Source: RGIG3077 sp964490175 | GTDB lineage: Bacteria; Bacillota; Clostridia; Oscillospirales; Ruminococcaceae | Reading direction: 5' to 3' | NCBI GenBank assembly: GCA_964490175.1 | Contig: CAZBAI010000033.1 | Location: forward strand, 1 to 14,230 | DNA length: 14,230 bases | In this document: in pieces, positions 6,471 through 13,776 of the stretch | How the letters are laid out: each line of letters starts with the position of its first letter | Position numbering within the stretch: position 1 is the stretch's first letter | Program-made: the position numbers and the translations under genes | Notes under the pieces: generated by a model | Told to the model about the DNA's origin: nothing | Databases searched by the model: none | Seen by the model: the letters and a program-made list of their open reading frames with translations, nothing else

Positions 6471-9400
6471 ATGAAATCGCTTTTTAAAAGAAGCATAGGT
6501 TTTCTTTGCGCACTGTCAACGGCGGCAATCAGCGTGCCGTTTGGTGTATTTGCACAGTCGCCGGAAGCCGAAATCGACCCGAAAACCGATAATTTCAGCT
6601 TTGAAGAATTTGCCGCCGCCGTATCGGCAATGGAAGATTGTAGCCATAACAGCGGCTTTGCCGATGAAATTTCGGTAAAAAATGACGGCACGGTATATAT
6701 CGACGGGGAGAAAGTCCAAAACGGCGTTTATGACGAGGCGGTTGTGGAAAACGGCGTTTTGATGGCAGACGCTTGCCTGTTCAAAGCGCTTGATGAAAGT
6801 ACCGAGGTCGAAATCACCGAACAAAACGTTATAATATCGGGCGAAAGCGGCGAAGTTTGTCTTGATAGGGAAGAGTGCTCTGCGCAAAACGCACAGCTTG
6901 TGCCTTTAACGCTTGTTTCTTCAAAATTGGGGTATGAAACTTTTTGCACAAATGGCGAAATTACCGTCAGCAACCCGTTTGAAAGCGCAAGGCTTATAGT
7001 AAAATCCTGCGGCGATATAGATACATACAATGCGATTGACGCAGTTTGCGGATATATGGATTATAACGTGTTGCAATTTGAAACGCCGCTTGACGCTTAT
7101 AACGCATATCTTGCATACTGTGCAAGCGATAATGTTGAGCTTGTCAGCCCCTCACAGGCACGCAGTATTGACGTTGAAGATGTGCAAGCGGCGGCATACG
7201 GCATTTCCGACACGGAGCATTTGTCTTGGGGTGCCGAGGCTATGGCGGTTGACGGCTTTAACAATACCCTTGCCGACCTCGGCAAAGATGAAAACGAGGT
7301 TGTTGTTGCCGTGGTCGATACAGGCGTTGACCTCGACCACGAGGCGCTTTTTGACAGAATAATCGACAGCGGTGCCGATTTTTCACGTTCGTTATCGGGC
7401 TGCGCCGAAGATGACCAAGGGCACGGAACGCACGTTGCGGGCATTGTTTGCGATTTGACGCCGAGCAATGTAAAAATTCTTCCTGTAAAGGTTCTCGACT
7501 CTTCGGGAAAAGGCTATGACGACGACATTTTAATGGGCATTATTTATGCAATTGAATGCGGCGCAGACGTAATCAACATCAGTATAGGCGGATACGGTCA
7601 CGGAGATATATATGAAGAAATTTTTGAATATGCCGAAGAAAAAGGCGTTGTTGTGTGCGTTGCCGCAGGAAACGAATCCGTTGACGCATACAGAACCGTT
7701 CCCGCAAGCTGTGACGGTGTGATAACCGTTGCGGCGCTTGCCGATGAAACCTGCATTGCCGAATATTCAAATTTCGGTGAAACGGTTGAATTTGCCGCCC
7801 CCGGATCGGGGATTCTTTCGACATATCTTGATAACGGTTATGCGTATCTTTCGGGAACTTCAATGGCAAGCCCTCATGCGGCGGCGGCTGCGGCAATGCT
7901 TAAATCGTATGATATTTCGCTGACAAGCGCTCAAATTACGGATATTCTCGCAAGCGCCGCTGTCGATCTCGGCGAGCCGGGGCGTGACGAGGTGTTCGGC
8001 TTTGGCGCAATTTGCTTTGAAGGAATCGAAGTTTTCGACGCAAAATGCGAAGAATGCACGGCAGTGCCGCAAAGCGGCGAATATGACGGCGCAGTTTCTG
8101 TTTCTCTTGCCGCAAGCGACGAAAACGCCGAGATTTATTACACGCTCGATTCAAGCGAACCGACAAAAGAAAACGCCCTTTTGTATACGGGCACAATTGA
8201 AATTTCGCACAGCGCCGTTTTGAAGGCAAGAGCATATCGCAACGGCAAATATGCTTCGGACATAAGCACTTTTAAATATATTATTTCCGATGAGGATACG
8301 GAAAATTGTTATACGGTCGAAAACGGTACGATAGTTGCATATAGCGGAATTTTAAGCGATGTTGCCGTGCCGGAAAGCTATGGCGGTCAGACGGTGGTTG
8401 CCATCGGCGAAAGCGCTTTTGCCGAAAACGAAAATATCATATCGGTATCTTTGCCGAGCACTGTCACAAAAATCGGCGGCAATGCGTTTAAGGGCTGTAT
8501 ACGGCTTGAAAGCGTTGAGGCAAACGGCGTTCAAAGCATTGAAAGCGGTGCGTTTTGTCAGTGCAAAGCCTTGTCGAAAGTTGATATAAATAATGCGGAA
8601 AACATCGGTGATTATGCGTTTTATCGCTGTGAATCGCTTTTAGACGTTGATTTTCGATATGTCGAAAACTTAGGAAACTATGCCTTTGCCGAATGCACGG
8701 CTCTCAGTAAAGCAAATTTTAAGGCACTGTGCAACGTCGGCGATTATGCGTTTTGCAATTGCAAATCGCTTTATGACTGCCGTATTGATTACGATAATAC
8801 TGTTTGTATAGGAAATTATGCGTTTTATATGTGCTCTGCGCTTGAAAACGAAATAATCTGCCCTGCAATGCAAGCATTGGGCGATTATGCCTTTTACGGA
8901 TGCAAGAGCTTGCAAACCGTATATCTCGGCGAAAACGCTTTTGAAATCGGGAAAGAGGCGTTTTCGGGCTGTCGCAATCTGTATTATTTCGGCGCACCGA
9001 ATTGTGAATTTGCCGATATCGCTTTAAGCTATTGCGGTCAGGTGCTGACGAATATAAGCGATTCGGCGGCAAGCGCTTTTGAATCGCAAGAGTCAGCGTT
9101 TGGCGTAAGCCTTTTGCCGTATAGCCAAAGCAATTTGCAAACGATGACGAAAACCATATCGGAAAACGAGATGTGCATATCGCAAAAGTGCGTTGCAGCG
9201 GCATTTGAAGCTCAAGCCACGGGCGTGTATTATATAGAAATCAGCGGCGGCGTTCTTCCCTGTGTTGAAATTGTTTCGGGAAATTCAAGTGCGGTTTTGA
9301 CCGAAATTTGTCAAGAGGGCAGATTATACAGTGTGTATAAAACAGAACTTGTCGCCGGCGAGATTTATTCGATAACCGTCGATTCAAAATCGCCGCAGCC

Positions 9401-12233
9401 GTTTTCGCTTACGATAAGTCGGCAATATAATGAAGCACGGCAGGATATTTCGGACTTTGACGCCGAGTTTCCGGTTTCAGAGCAAAGCGTTGTATTTGAA
9501 AACGGTACTCTTGTCAAGGGTATTGATTATGAAATAAGCACGTTTGAAAACGGCATAACAATTTTTGCCAAGGGCGATTATAAAGGCGCTTTAAGGCTTT
9601 GCGTGGGCGATGCCGATAAGCTTGCGCTTGGAGAGAGCATAGAGCTTTATTCGCAATTCGGCAGCGATGAGTTTGTTTTTGTGCCCGAAACTTCGCAGAC
9701 ATATTATTTCTATGCGCTTTATTCGAAAGACAGGCTTGCCGATGTTGCACAAAACGGTATAAATCTTACTGTTTCGGGAAAAATACTTGATTCTCAAAGG
9801 CAGACGTTGTATACCTCCACAACCTGCTTGCAGGGCGATTGTTACAACTATACATTTTTCTATATCGAGGCGTATCTTGAAGCAGGGCAAACCTATTATT
9901 TATGCTCAAGCGCCGGCAAGCAGGGCTGTTACAGCGTTAGAATAACGGACAGTATAAAGCTTATGTTTGATACATATATCGAAATGCCGTCAACACTGCC
10001 CGCAACCGGCGGCGAAATCATTCCCGATATAACCGTGTATGACATCGAGGATTACAGCGAGCTTGTTTGCGGCGAGGATTATCTTGTTTATGTTGCCGAT
10101 AATGTAAATCCCGGTTCTGCCGAGGTGTATATATACGGGCTTGGCGATTATTTCGGCGTGGCAAGCCGCAGTTTTACAATCACCGCAGACGAGTGCCAAG
10201 CCGAAAGCTTGCCTTTAAACACAAGCGTGACGTTTAATGTTGCAAACGGCGGATATGCCGCAGTTTCGGTTGATATCGAAGATGAGGCGAGCTATCGCAT
10301 ATCTTTCGGGGGCACAGCGGTAAAAAGCTGTGTAAGAAACGCCGATATCGGTTTTTTCAGCCAAAATAAAGGCACGGCGATGACAACAAGCTTAAAGCAG
10401 GGAGAATATGTAATAATTTTTTATCCTGTCAACGAAAACGTTGATGAGGTTTCGATAAAGGTTGAAAGACTTTATAAAATCTCGGAAGCGACAGTATATG
10501 TAAAAGACCTTGAATATGTTGCGGGCAAAACGCAAATACCCGATGTTGCCGTTTATTACGGCTCAAAATTGCTGGAAGAGGGCGTTGACTATGAACTTAG
10601 CTTTGTGGGAAACAACGCTCTTCCGGGTGTGCATTATTTCGGAATAAAGGGATTGGGCGTATATACAGGCTCTGCGACCGCAAGCTATAAGGTTGACTGC
10701 TCGGTGAAAACTTCGTCGGCAAAGTCAATATCGCAAGGTGAGCATACGGTAAATATAAAAAATTCGGGAGATTTTGCGCTGTATAAATTTACTGCGCAAA
10801 GCGATGACGATTATCTTATCGGCACAAGTGAAAAGTCAAATGTTGCACTGGTTGTGTTTGATAAATACGGAAATACGGTTTCGGCAAATTCGGCGGCAAT
10901 GGGCTTTGGCACCGAAATTTCAATGTCATCGGGCGATGTGATGTATATTGCCGCAATGTATTATGATGCAAACAAAACGGGCAGTTGGGTGTTTGAAATT
11001 ACCTCCGACTATGTGCTGTTTGAAGATGTTGAGGCGATTTTTGATGAATGCGTTGAGTTTTCGGGCGGAAAAACACTGCCGCAGCCAAGCTTTTTCGATG
11101 GCGATTATGAGCTTGAATACGGTGTTGATTATGAATATTTTTATGCTTCAAACTGCACGAATTACGGCAATGCGACAGTTTGCTACAAGGGTTTGGGCAA
11201 ATACAAATTCAACAAATATATTGACTATGTGATTGTAATGCCGATAGATGAGCTGTATTCAAGCGCCGAGCCGCTTAAAGATAATGTGCCGAAGCTTTAT
11301 GAGGGTGACTATTACTCTTGCGGAGTGTATTCGTTTACCGCAAGCGAAAACGCATATTATTATCTGTGCCAGCTTGAAGTGATAGATATGGCGTTTGCTC
11401 AATTTTATGACGAAAACGGTACGCTTATCAAAAAAATAGGCATAGGCGGCGGCTCTGACTTCAAAACAAGGTTTTTCTTAAAGGAAAACGAAACGATGTA
11501 TATGCTTGTCGGTTATTACAGCTGTCAAAATGCCGATTTATATACCGGATATCTTGTCAAAGCTATGAGAATGACGAGCGTTAAGAGCTATGATTATACG
11601 GAAAACGGGATTACATATACGGTTTTTCCGAGCCTGTCTTATGCCGTTGTCAGCCATGCGGAAGAAGATATTGTCGATGTCACATTGCTTGATATGATTG
11701 ACGAAAAATATCCGGTAACGCAGATAAATTCGTTTGCGTTTTCGGGCTGCTCTTTGCTTGAAAGACTTGTTGTTTCGCAAAACGTCGAAAGAATCGGAGC
11801 GTTCGCGTTTGAAAATATAGCGGCAAAAAAACTGTTCTTGCCTGAAAGCACGCAGATTATCGGATATCGAGCGTTTGATAATTGCAGTATTTCAAAGCTG
11901 TGTATTCTTTCTCAAAACGCAAGCTTTATAACAAACTGCATTGCAAATTCAAATACGGTATATGGATATGAATTTGCCGGCGCACGGGAATACTGCGCCG
12001 CAAACGGCGTGGAATATGTGATTATTTCGTCTGTTCTCGGTGATTTAAACAATGACGGCAGGGTTAATTCGGTTGATGCGGCAATTTCGACAAGATGTGC
12101 GCTTCGTCAAGCCGATATAGATCCGGACATGAACGGCGACGTCAACGGCGACGGCGAATACAATTCGCTTGATGCGGCGATTATTACAAGATATGTTTTG
12201 AAAGTTATCGACAAATTCCCTACACAAGAATAA
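6471..12233 (+). CDS. Giant secreted subtilisin-like serine protease with LRR, tandem Ig/PPC-like repeats and dockerin
   Basis: This 1920-residue exported protease is probably docked onto a cell-surface cohesin scaffold. Order of parts: signal peptide 1-28 (cut after VFA); a region at about 93-172 resembling copper-amine-oxidase N-terminal-like repeats (LVPLTLVSSKLGYE); an I9-like pro-segment at about 171-228; and the S8 domain at about 245-515. The triad is Asp283 (VVDTG), His318 (GHGTH) and Ser464 (GTSMAS), with oxyanion Asn401 (AAGNES), so it should be active. Then come a chitobiase-C-like domain (531-604), BspA-type LRR (614-860), a PPC-like domain (about 895-985), four tandem units (993-1701), a second LRR block (about 1707-1850) and a type I dockerin (1857-1920). 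The start has AAGGGGGAG about 8-10 bases upstream. The gene closes the plus-strand run at a terminator. The cell wall, host or feed proteins could be substrates; that is inference. Confidence 0.93.
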   Translation: MKSLFKRSIGFLCALSTAAISVPFGVFAQSPEAEIDPKTDNFSFEEFAAAVSAMEDCSHNSGFADEISVKNDGTVYIDGEKVQNGVYDEAVVENGVLMADACLFKALDESTEVEITEQNVIISGESGEVCLDREECSAQNAQLVPLTLVSSKLGYETFCTNGEITVSNPFESARLIVKSCGDIDTYNAIDAVCGYMDYNVLQFETPLDAYNAYLAYCASDNVELVSPSQARSIDVEDVQAAAYGISDTEHLSWGAEAMAVDGFNNTLADLGKDENEVVVAVVDTGVDLDHEALFDRIIDSGADFSRSLSGCAEDDQGHGTHVAGIVCDLTPSNVKILPVKVLDSSGKGYDDDILMGIIYAIECGADVINISIGGYGHGDIYEEIFEYAEEKGVVVCVAAGNESVDAYRTVPASCDGVITVAALADETCIAEYSNFGETVEFAAPGSGILSTYLDNGYAYLSGTSMASPHAAAAAAMLKSYDISLTSAQITDILASAAVDLGEPGRDEVFGFGAICFEGIEVFDAKCEECTAVPQSGEYDGAVSVSLAASDENAEIYYTLDSSEPTKENALLYTGTIEISHSAVLKARAYRNGKYASDISTFKYIISDEDTENCYTVENGTIVAYSGILSDVAVPESYGGQTVVAIGESAFAENENIISVSLPSTVTKIGGNAFKGCIRLESVEANGVQSIESGAFCQCKALSKVDINNAENIGDYAFYRCESLLDVDFRYVENLGNYAFAECTALSKANFKALCNVGDYAFCNCKSLYDCRIDYDNTVCIGNYAFYMCSALENEIICPAMQALGDYAFYGCKSLQTVYLGENAFEIGKEAFSGCRNLYYFGAPNCEFADIALSYCGQVLTNISDSAASAFESQESAFGVSLLPYSQSNLQTMTKTISENEMCISQKCVAAAFEAQATGVYYIEISGGVLPCVEIVSGNSSAVLTEICQEGRLYSVYKTELVAGEIYSITVDSKSPQPFSLTISRQYNEARQDISDFDAEFPVSEQSVVFENGTLVKGIDYEISTFENGITIFAKGDYKGALRLCVGDADKLALGESIELYSQFGSDEFVFVPETSQTYYFYALYSKDRLADVAQNGINLTVSGKILDSQRQTLYTSTTCLQGDCYNYTFFYIEAYLEAGQTYYLCSSAGKQGCYSVRITDSIKLMFDTYIEMPSTLPATGGEIIPDITVYDIEDYSELVCGEDYLVYVADNVNPGSAEVYIYGLGDYFGVASRSFTITADECQAESLPLNTSVTFNVANGGYAAVSVDIEDEASYRISFGGTAVKSCVRNADIGFFSQNKGTAMTTSLKQGEYVIIFYPVNENVDEVSIKVERLYKISEATVYVKDLEYVAGKTQIPDVAVYYGSKLLEEGVDYELSFVGNNALPGVHYFGIKGLGVYTGSATASYKVDCSVKTSSAKSISQGEHTVNIKNSGDFALYKFTAQSDDDYLIGTSEKSNVALVVFDKYGNTVSANSAAMGFGTEISMSSGDVMYIAAMYYDANKTGSWVFEITSDYVLFEDVEAIFDECVEFSGGKTLPQPSFFDGDYELEYGVDYEYFYASNCTNYGNATVCYKGLGKYKFNKYIDYVIVMPIDELYSSAEPLKDNVPKLYEGDYYSCGVYSFTASENAYYYLCQLEVIDMAFAQFYDENGTLIKKIGIGGGSDFKTRFFLKENETMYMLVGYYSCQNADLYTGYLVKAMRMTSVKSYDYTENGITYTVFPSLSYAVVSHAEEDIVDVTLLDMIDEKYPVTQINSFAFSGCSLLERLVVSQNVERIGAFAFENIAAKKLFLPESTQIIGYRAFDNCSISKLCILSQNASFITNCIANSNTVYGYEFAGAREYCAANGVEYVIISSVLGDLNNDGRVNSVDAAISTRCALRQADIDPDMNGDVNGDGEYNSLDAAIITRYVLKVIDKFPTQE
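8310..9050 (+). repeat. BspA-type leucine-rich repeat block 1 within the subtilase
   Basis: Residues 614-860 of the subtilase repeat about every 22-25 residues with the pattern IGxxAFxxCxxLxxV, for example IGDYAFYRCESL, LGNYAFAECTAL and LGDYAFYGCKSL. This is the LRR_5/BspA repeat, common in surface proteins and usually an adhesion or binding module. At the DNA level GGxGATTATGCGTTTT recurs (for example near 8608, 8741 and 8880), showing recent repeat copying. Each repeat carries a Cys at the same place, giving a cysteine ladder. Confidence 0.85.
9447..11573 (+). repeat. Four tandem Ig-like plus PPC-like units within the subtilase
   Basis: Units begin at residues 993, 1166, 1337 and 1518 and are 173, 171, 181 and about 184 residues long. 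Each opens with an Ig-like half that has a GxDYE-type motif (GIDYE, GEDYL, GVDYE, GVDYE), then, in units 2-4, an N....G turn and a GLGxY motif (GLGDY, GLGVY, GLGKY; unit 1 has KGDYKG). Each closes with a half that looks like a pre-peptidase C-terminal beta domain (F.F.a....Y). Sequence identity between units is low, so the duplication is old. The role could be a spacer or carbohydrate or protein binding. Confidence 0.6.
11589..12020 (+). repeat. Leucine-rich repeat block 2 within the subtilase
   Basis: Residues of about 1707-1850 start with an LRR_5 entry segment (YTENGITYTV, compare YTVENGTIV in block 1). They then show INSFAFSGCSLLERLVVS, IGAFAFENIAAKKLFLP and IGYRAFDNCSISKLCIL. It is a shorter, more degenerate copy of the block at 8310-9050, placed on the other side of the four tandem units. 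Confidence 0.75.
12039..12233 (+). other. Type I dockerin domain at the C terminus of the subtilase
   Basis: Residues 1857-1920 hold the two calcium-binding F-hand loops of a dockerin: DLNNDGRVNSVD (1858-1869) and DVNGDGEYNSLD (1890-1901). Asp, Asn and Asp at positions 1, 3 and 5, Asn at 9 and Asp at 12 are all in place. Each loop is followed by a helix (AAISTRCAL, AAIITRYVL). Dockerins bind cohesins of scaffold proteins, so the protease should be attached to a multi-enzyme complex or to the cell surface. No cohesin gene is recognisable in the window. Confidence 0.92.
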
Positions 12234-12240
12234 TACAAAT

Positions 12241-12297
12241 AAAAAATCAGACCCGATGTTGCAATTAAAATCCAAATCGGGTCTGAAATTTTTTTAA
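12241..12297. terminator. Bidirectional rho-independent terminator between subtilase and hpt
   Basis: A perfect 11-base-pair stem is formed by 12247-12257 (TCAGACCCGAT) and 12276-12286 with an 18-base loop. It is followed by a seven-T run (12289-12295) on the plus strand and flanked by six A (12241-12246), giving a T run on the minus strand. It lies between convergent genes and fits as the end of both the subtilase and the hpt transcripts. Confidence 0.85.
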
Positions 12298-12318
12298 AAT
12301 TTTTATCTGTATTTTCCT

Positions 12319-12870
12319 TTATGCATTTTCATTATATTCGGCGATGTACGGCAAATTTCTGTAAATTTCGCCACAATCAAGCCCATATCCGATTACAAAA
12401 AAATCGGGTATGGTAAAAAGAGTGTAATCTGCATTAAATTCAACAACACGCCTTTCGGGTTTGTCCAGCAGAGTGACAACTTTAAGCGACAGCGGATTGC
12501 GTGAGCGCAAAAGCTTTACAACTTCGTTTAAAGTGCGCCCTGTGTCGATGATATCCTCAACAACAAGTACGTTGTAATTGCTGATGTCACGTCCGATATC
12601 CATTGTGATATTGACGTTTCCCGTTGAGGAAGTGCCGTTGAAATAGCTTTGCGCACACATAAACGCAATTTCACAGGGAATATCCAGTGAACGGCAAAAA
12701 TCCGCCATAAACACAAAAGCGCCTTTTAAAATGCTGACAAGAAGCAGTGGCTTGCCTTTATATTCATCGCTTATCTGCCTGCCCACCTGCGCAATTCGTT
12801 CATCAATTTCTTCCTTGGTGATTACAATTCGCTTGATTTTGCCCGCAGTGTCAAGATAATTTGTATCCAT
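12319..12870 (-). CDS. hpt: Hypoxanthine phosphoribosyltransferase
   Basis: The enzyme joins PRPP to hypoxanthine (and usually guanine) to give IMP or GMP in cytoplasmic purine salvage. In the 183-residue form chosen here, the PRPP-binding loop VVEDIIDTGRTL spans about 103-114, with the acidic pair Glu105-Asp106. SILKGAFVFMADF (about 46-58) holds the conserved Lys-Gly loop, LDKPERR follows the PRPP loop, and the C-terminal VIGYGLDCGEIYRNLPYI is the family ending. The ATG at 12870 has GGAG ten bases upstream. An in-frame ATG at 12891 would add seven residues but has no ribosome site and lies only about nine bases from the predicted transcription start, so the shorter form is preferred. In many Firmicutes hpt lies near tilS and ftsH; here it stands alone with its own promoter. 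Confidence 0.95.
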   Translation of the reverse strand: MDTNYLDTAGKIKRIVITKEEIDERIAQVGRQISDEYKGKPLLLVSILKGAFVFMADFCRSLDIPCEIAFMCAQSYFNGTSSTGNVNITMDIGRDISNYNVLVVEDIIDTGRTLNEVVKLLRSRNPLSLKVVTLLDKPERRVVEFNADYTLFTIPDFFVIGYGLDCGEIYRNLPYIAEYNENA

Positions 12871-12906
12871 ATCAAAAAAGCTCCGTTTCATAGAATGTTT
12901 TCATCT

Positions 12907-12935
12907 ATTATAGCGCATAATTTGTTTTAAATCAA
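12907..12935 (-). promoter_or_regulatory. Promoter of hpt
   Basis: On the minus strand, TTGATT (12930-12935), a 17-base spacer and a perfect TATAAT (12907-12912) form a good sigma-A promoter. The start of transcription falls near 12900, which leaves about 30 bases before the ATG at 12870 and supports that start over the one at 12891. Confidence 0.65.
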
Positions 12936-12970
12936 CAGCATATGATGAATTTTGAAGAAAAATCATTGAA

Positions 12971-13008
12971 AATAAAAATTCCCCACAAGATTTTTTCTTG
13001 CGAGGAAT
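12971..13008 (-). terminator. Rho-independent terminator of spoVT
   Basis: Arms 12978-12990 and 12996-13008 enclose a five-base loop. In minus-strand RNA all 13 positions pair, two of them as G-U wobbles; in plus-strand RNA those two become A-C mismatches. The minus-strand copy ends in a T-rich tract (complement of 12971-12977). It sits 24 bases after the spoVT stop, so it ends that transcript before the hpt promoter. Confidence 0.75.
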
Positions 13009-13032
13009 ATTGATATACAGCCAAAAATATTT

Positions 13033-13575
13033 TCAGCCCTCAATCTGTCGGCTTAAAAATTGCGCCGCCGCCTGAACAAGCCCCGATTGCAATTCGGTTG
13101 CGTTTGAAACGTTGCCGTTTTCCAAAAAGGCAACAGCCCCCGAAACATCGCCTGCGGTAATTATGGGAGCGCACGCAACCGCCGCCTTTTCAACGCCCTC
13201 AACCGGCATAAGCTTTGCGTGCGACGACGCCGTTTGATAAAAGCTTTTGCGGCTTTCCATCAAATCCTCAAGCGATTGTGAAACCCTGCGCTCGCTCAGT
13301 TCCTTTTTTGAAGTGCCCGACACCGCCACGACATGATCTCTGTCAAATACAACCACGGGGCACGAAGCCAGCTTTGCCGTGATATCGGCAATTTGCGTTG
13401 CGTTTTCGGACAGCTCGTTTATGGCAGAGTATTTTTTAAAAATAACCTCTCCGTCATTGCTTGTGTATATCTCCAAAGGGTCGCCTTCACGAATACGCAT
13501 GGTTCGGCGGATTTCTTTCGGTATCACAACACGGCCGAGGTCATCGATTCTCCTTACTATTCCTGTTGCTTTCAT
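13033..13575 (-). CDS. spoVT: Stage V sporulation protein T (AbrB-family transcription regulator)
   Basis: SpoVT is a DNA-binding regulator that tunes sigma-G genes in the developing forespore and affects spore coat and germination. The 180-residue product has the AbrB-type swapped-hairpin domain at about 1-52. It starts MKATGIVRRIDDLGRVVIPK, nearly identical to known SpoVT, then IREGDPLEIYTSNDGEVIFKKY. A GAF-like sensor domain follows at about 56-178, with PVVVFDRDHVVAVSG and APIITAGDVSGAVAF. The ATG at 13575 is chosen because the family begins MKATG; an in-frame TTG 27 bases earlier would put AAGGAG inside the coding region. AAGGAG lies 12 bases before the ATG, a somewhat long gap. A forespore-type promoter candidate is at 13624-13652 and a terminator follows. 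This gene is the best evidence that the organism makes spores. Confidence 0.95.
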   Translation of the reverse strand: MKATGIVRRIDDLGRVVIPKEIRRTMRIREGDPLEIYTSNDGEVIFKKYSAINELSENATQIADITAKLASCPVVVFDRDHVVAVSGTSKKELSERRVSQSLEDLMESRKSFYQTASSHAKLMPVEGVEKAAVACAPIITAGDVSGAVAFLENGNVSNATELQSGLVQAAAQFLSRQIEG

Positions 13576-13623
13576 AAGCTGATAAATCTCCTTGTTTTGC
13601 AATAATATTTGGAATAACGCTAC

Positions 13624-13652
13624 TATTATTTGTCGTTTTAGGGGATTTATAC
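13624..13652 (-). promoter_or_regulatory. Candidate sigma-G/sigma-F (forespore) promoter of spoVT
   Basis: On the minus strand, GTATA (13648-13652), 17 bases, then AATAATA (13624-13630). The known sigma-G pattern is about GHATR, 17-18 bases, CATWHTA, so every position fits except the first base of the -10 box (A for C). The start would fall near 13617, about 42 bases before the ATG. spoVT is a sigma-G gene in Bacillus, which agrees, but no test is possible from sequence alone. Confidence 0.45.
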
Positions 13653-13776
13653 TGTGTCGAAAAACACTTTTGAGCAGGTTTGGTCAAAGCTGTTTTCGCA
13701 ATTTTGCCGTATGCATAATTATTCTCCGTAAATTTGCGCAAGAGAAAAGTTTGAAAACGAAGCGTCGCCTGAAATT

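Noticed and set aside
8590..8960. Regularly spaced DNA repeats that might suggest a CRISPR array
   Set aside because: The repeats are diverged, lie in one coding frame and translate to the BspA-type leucine-rich pattern, with no unique spacers.
8719..9204. Minus-strand open frame of 161 codons opposite the first LRR block
   Set aside because: It is a basic, low-complexity shadow of the repeat region; the plus-strand frame is continuous over 1920 codons.
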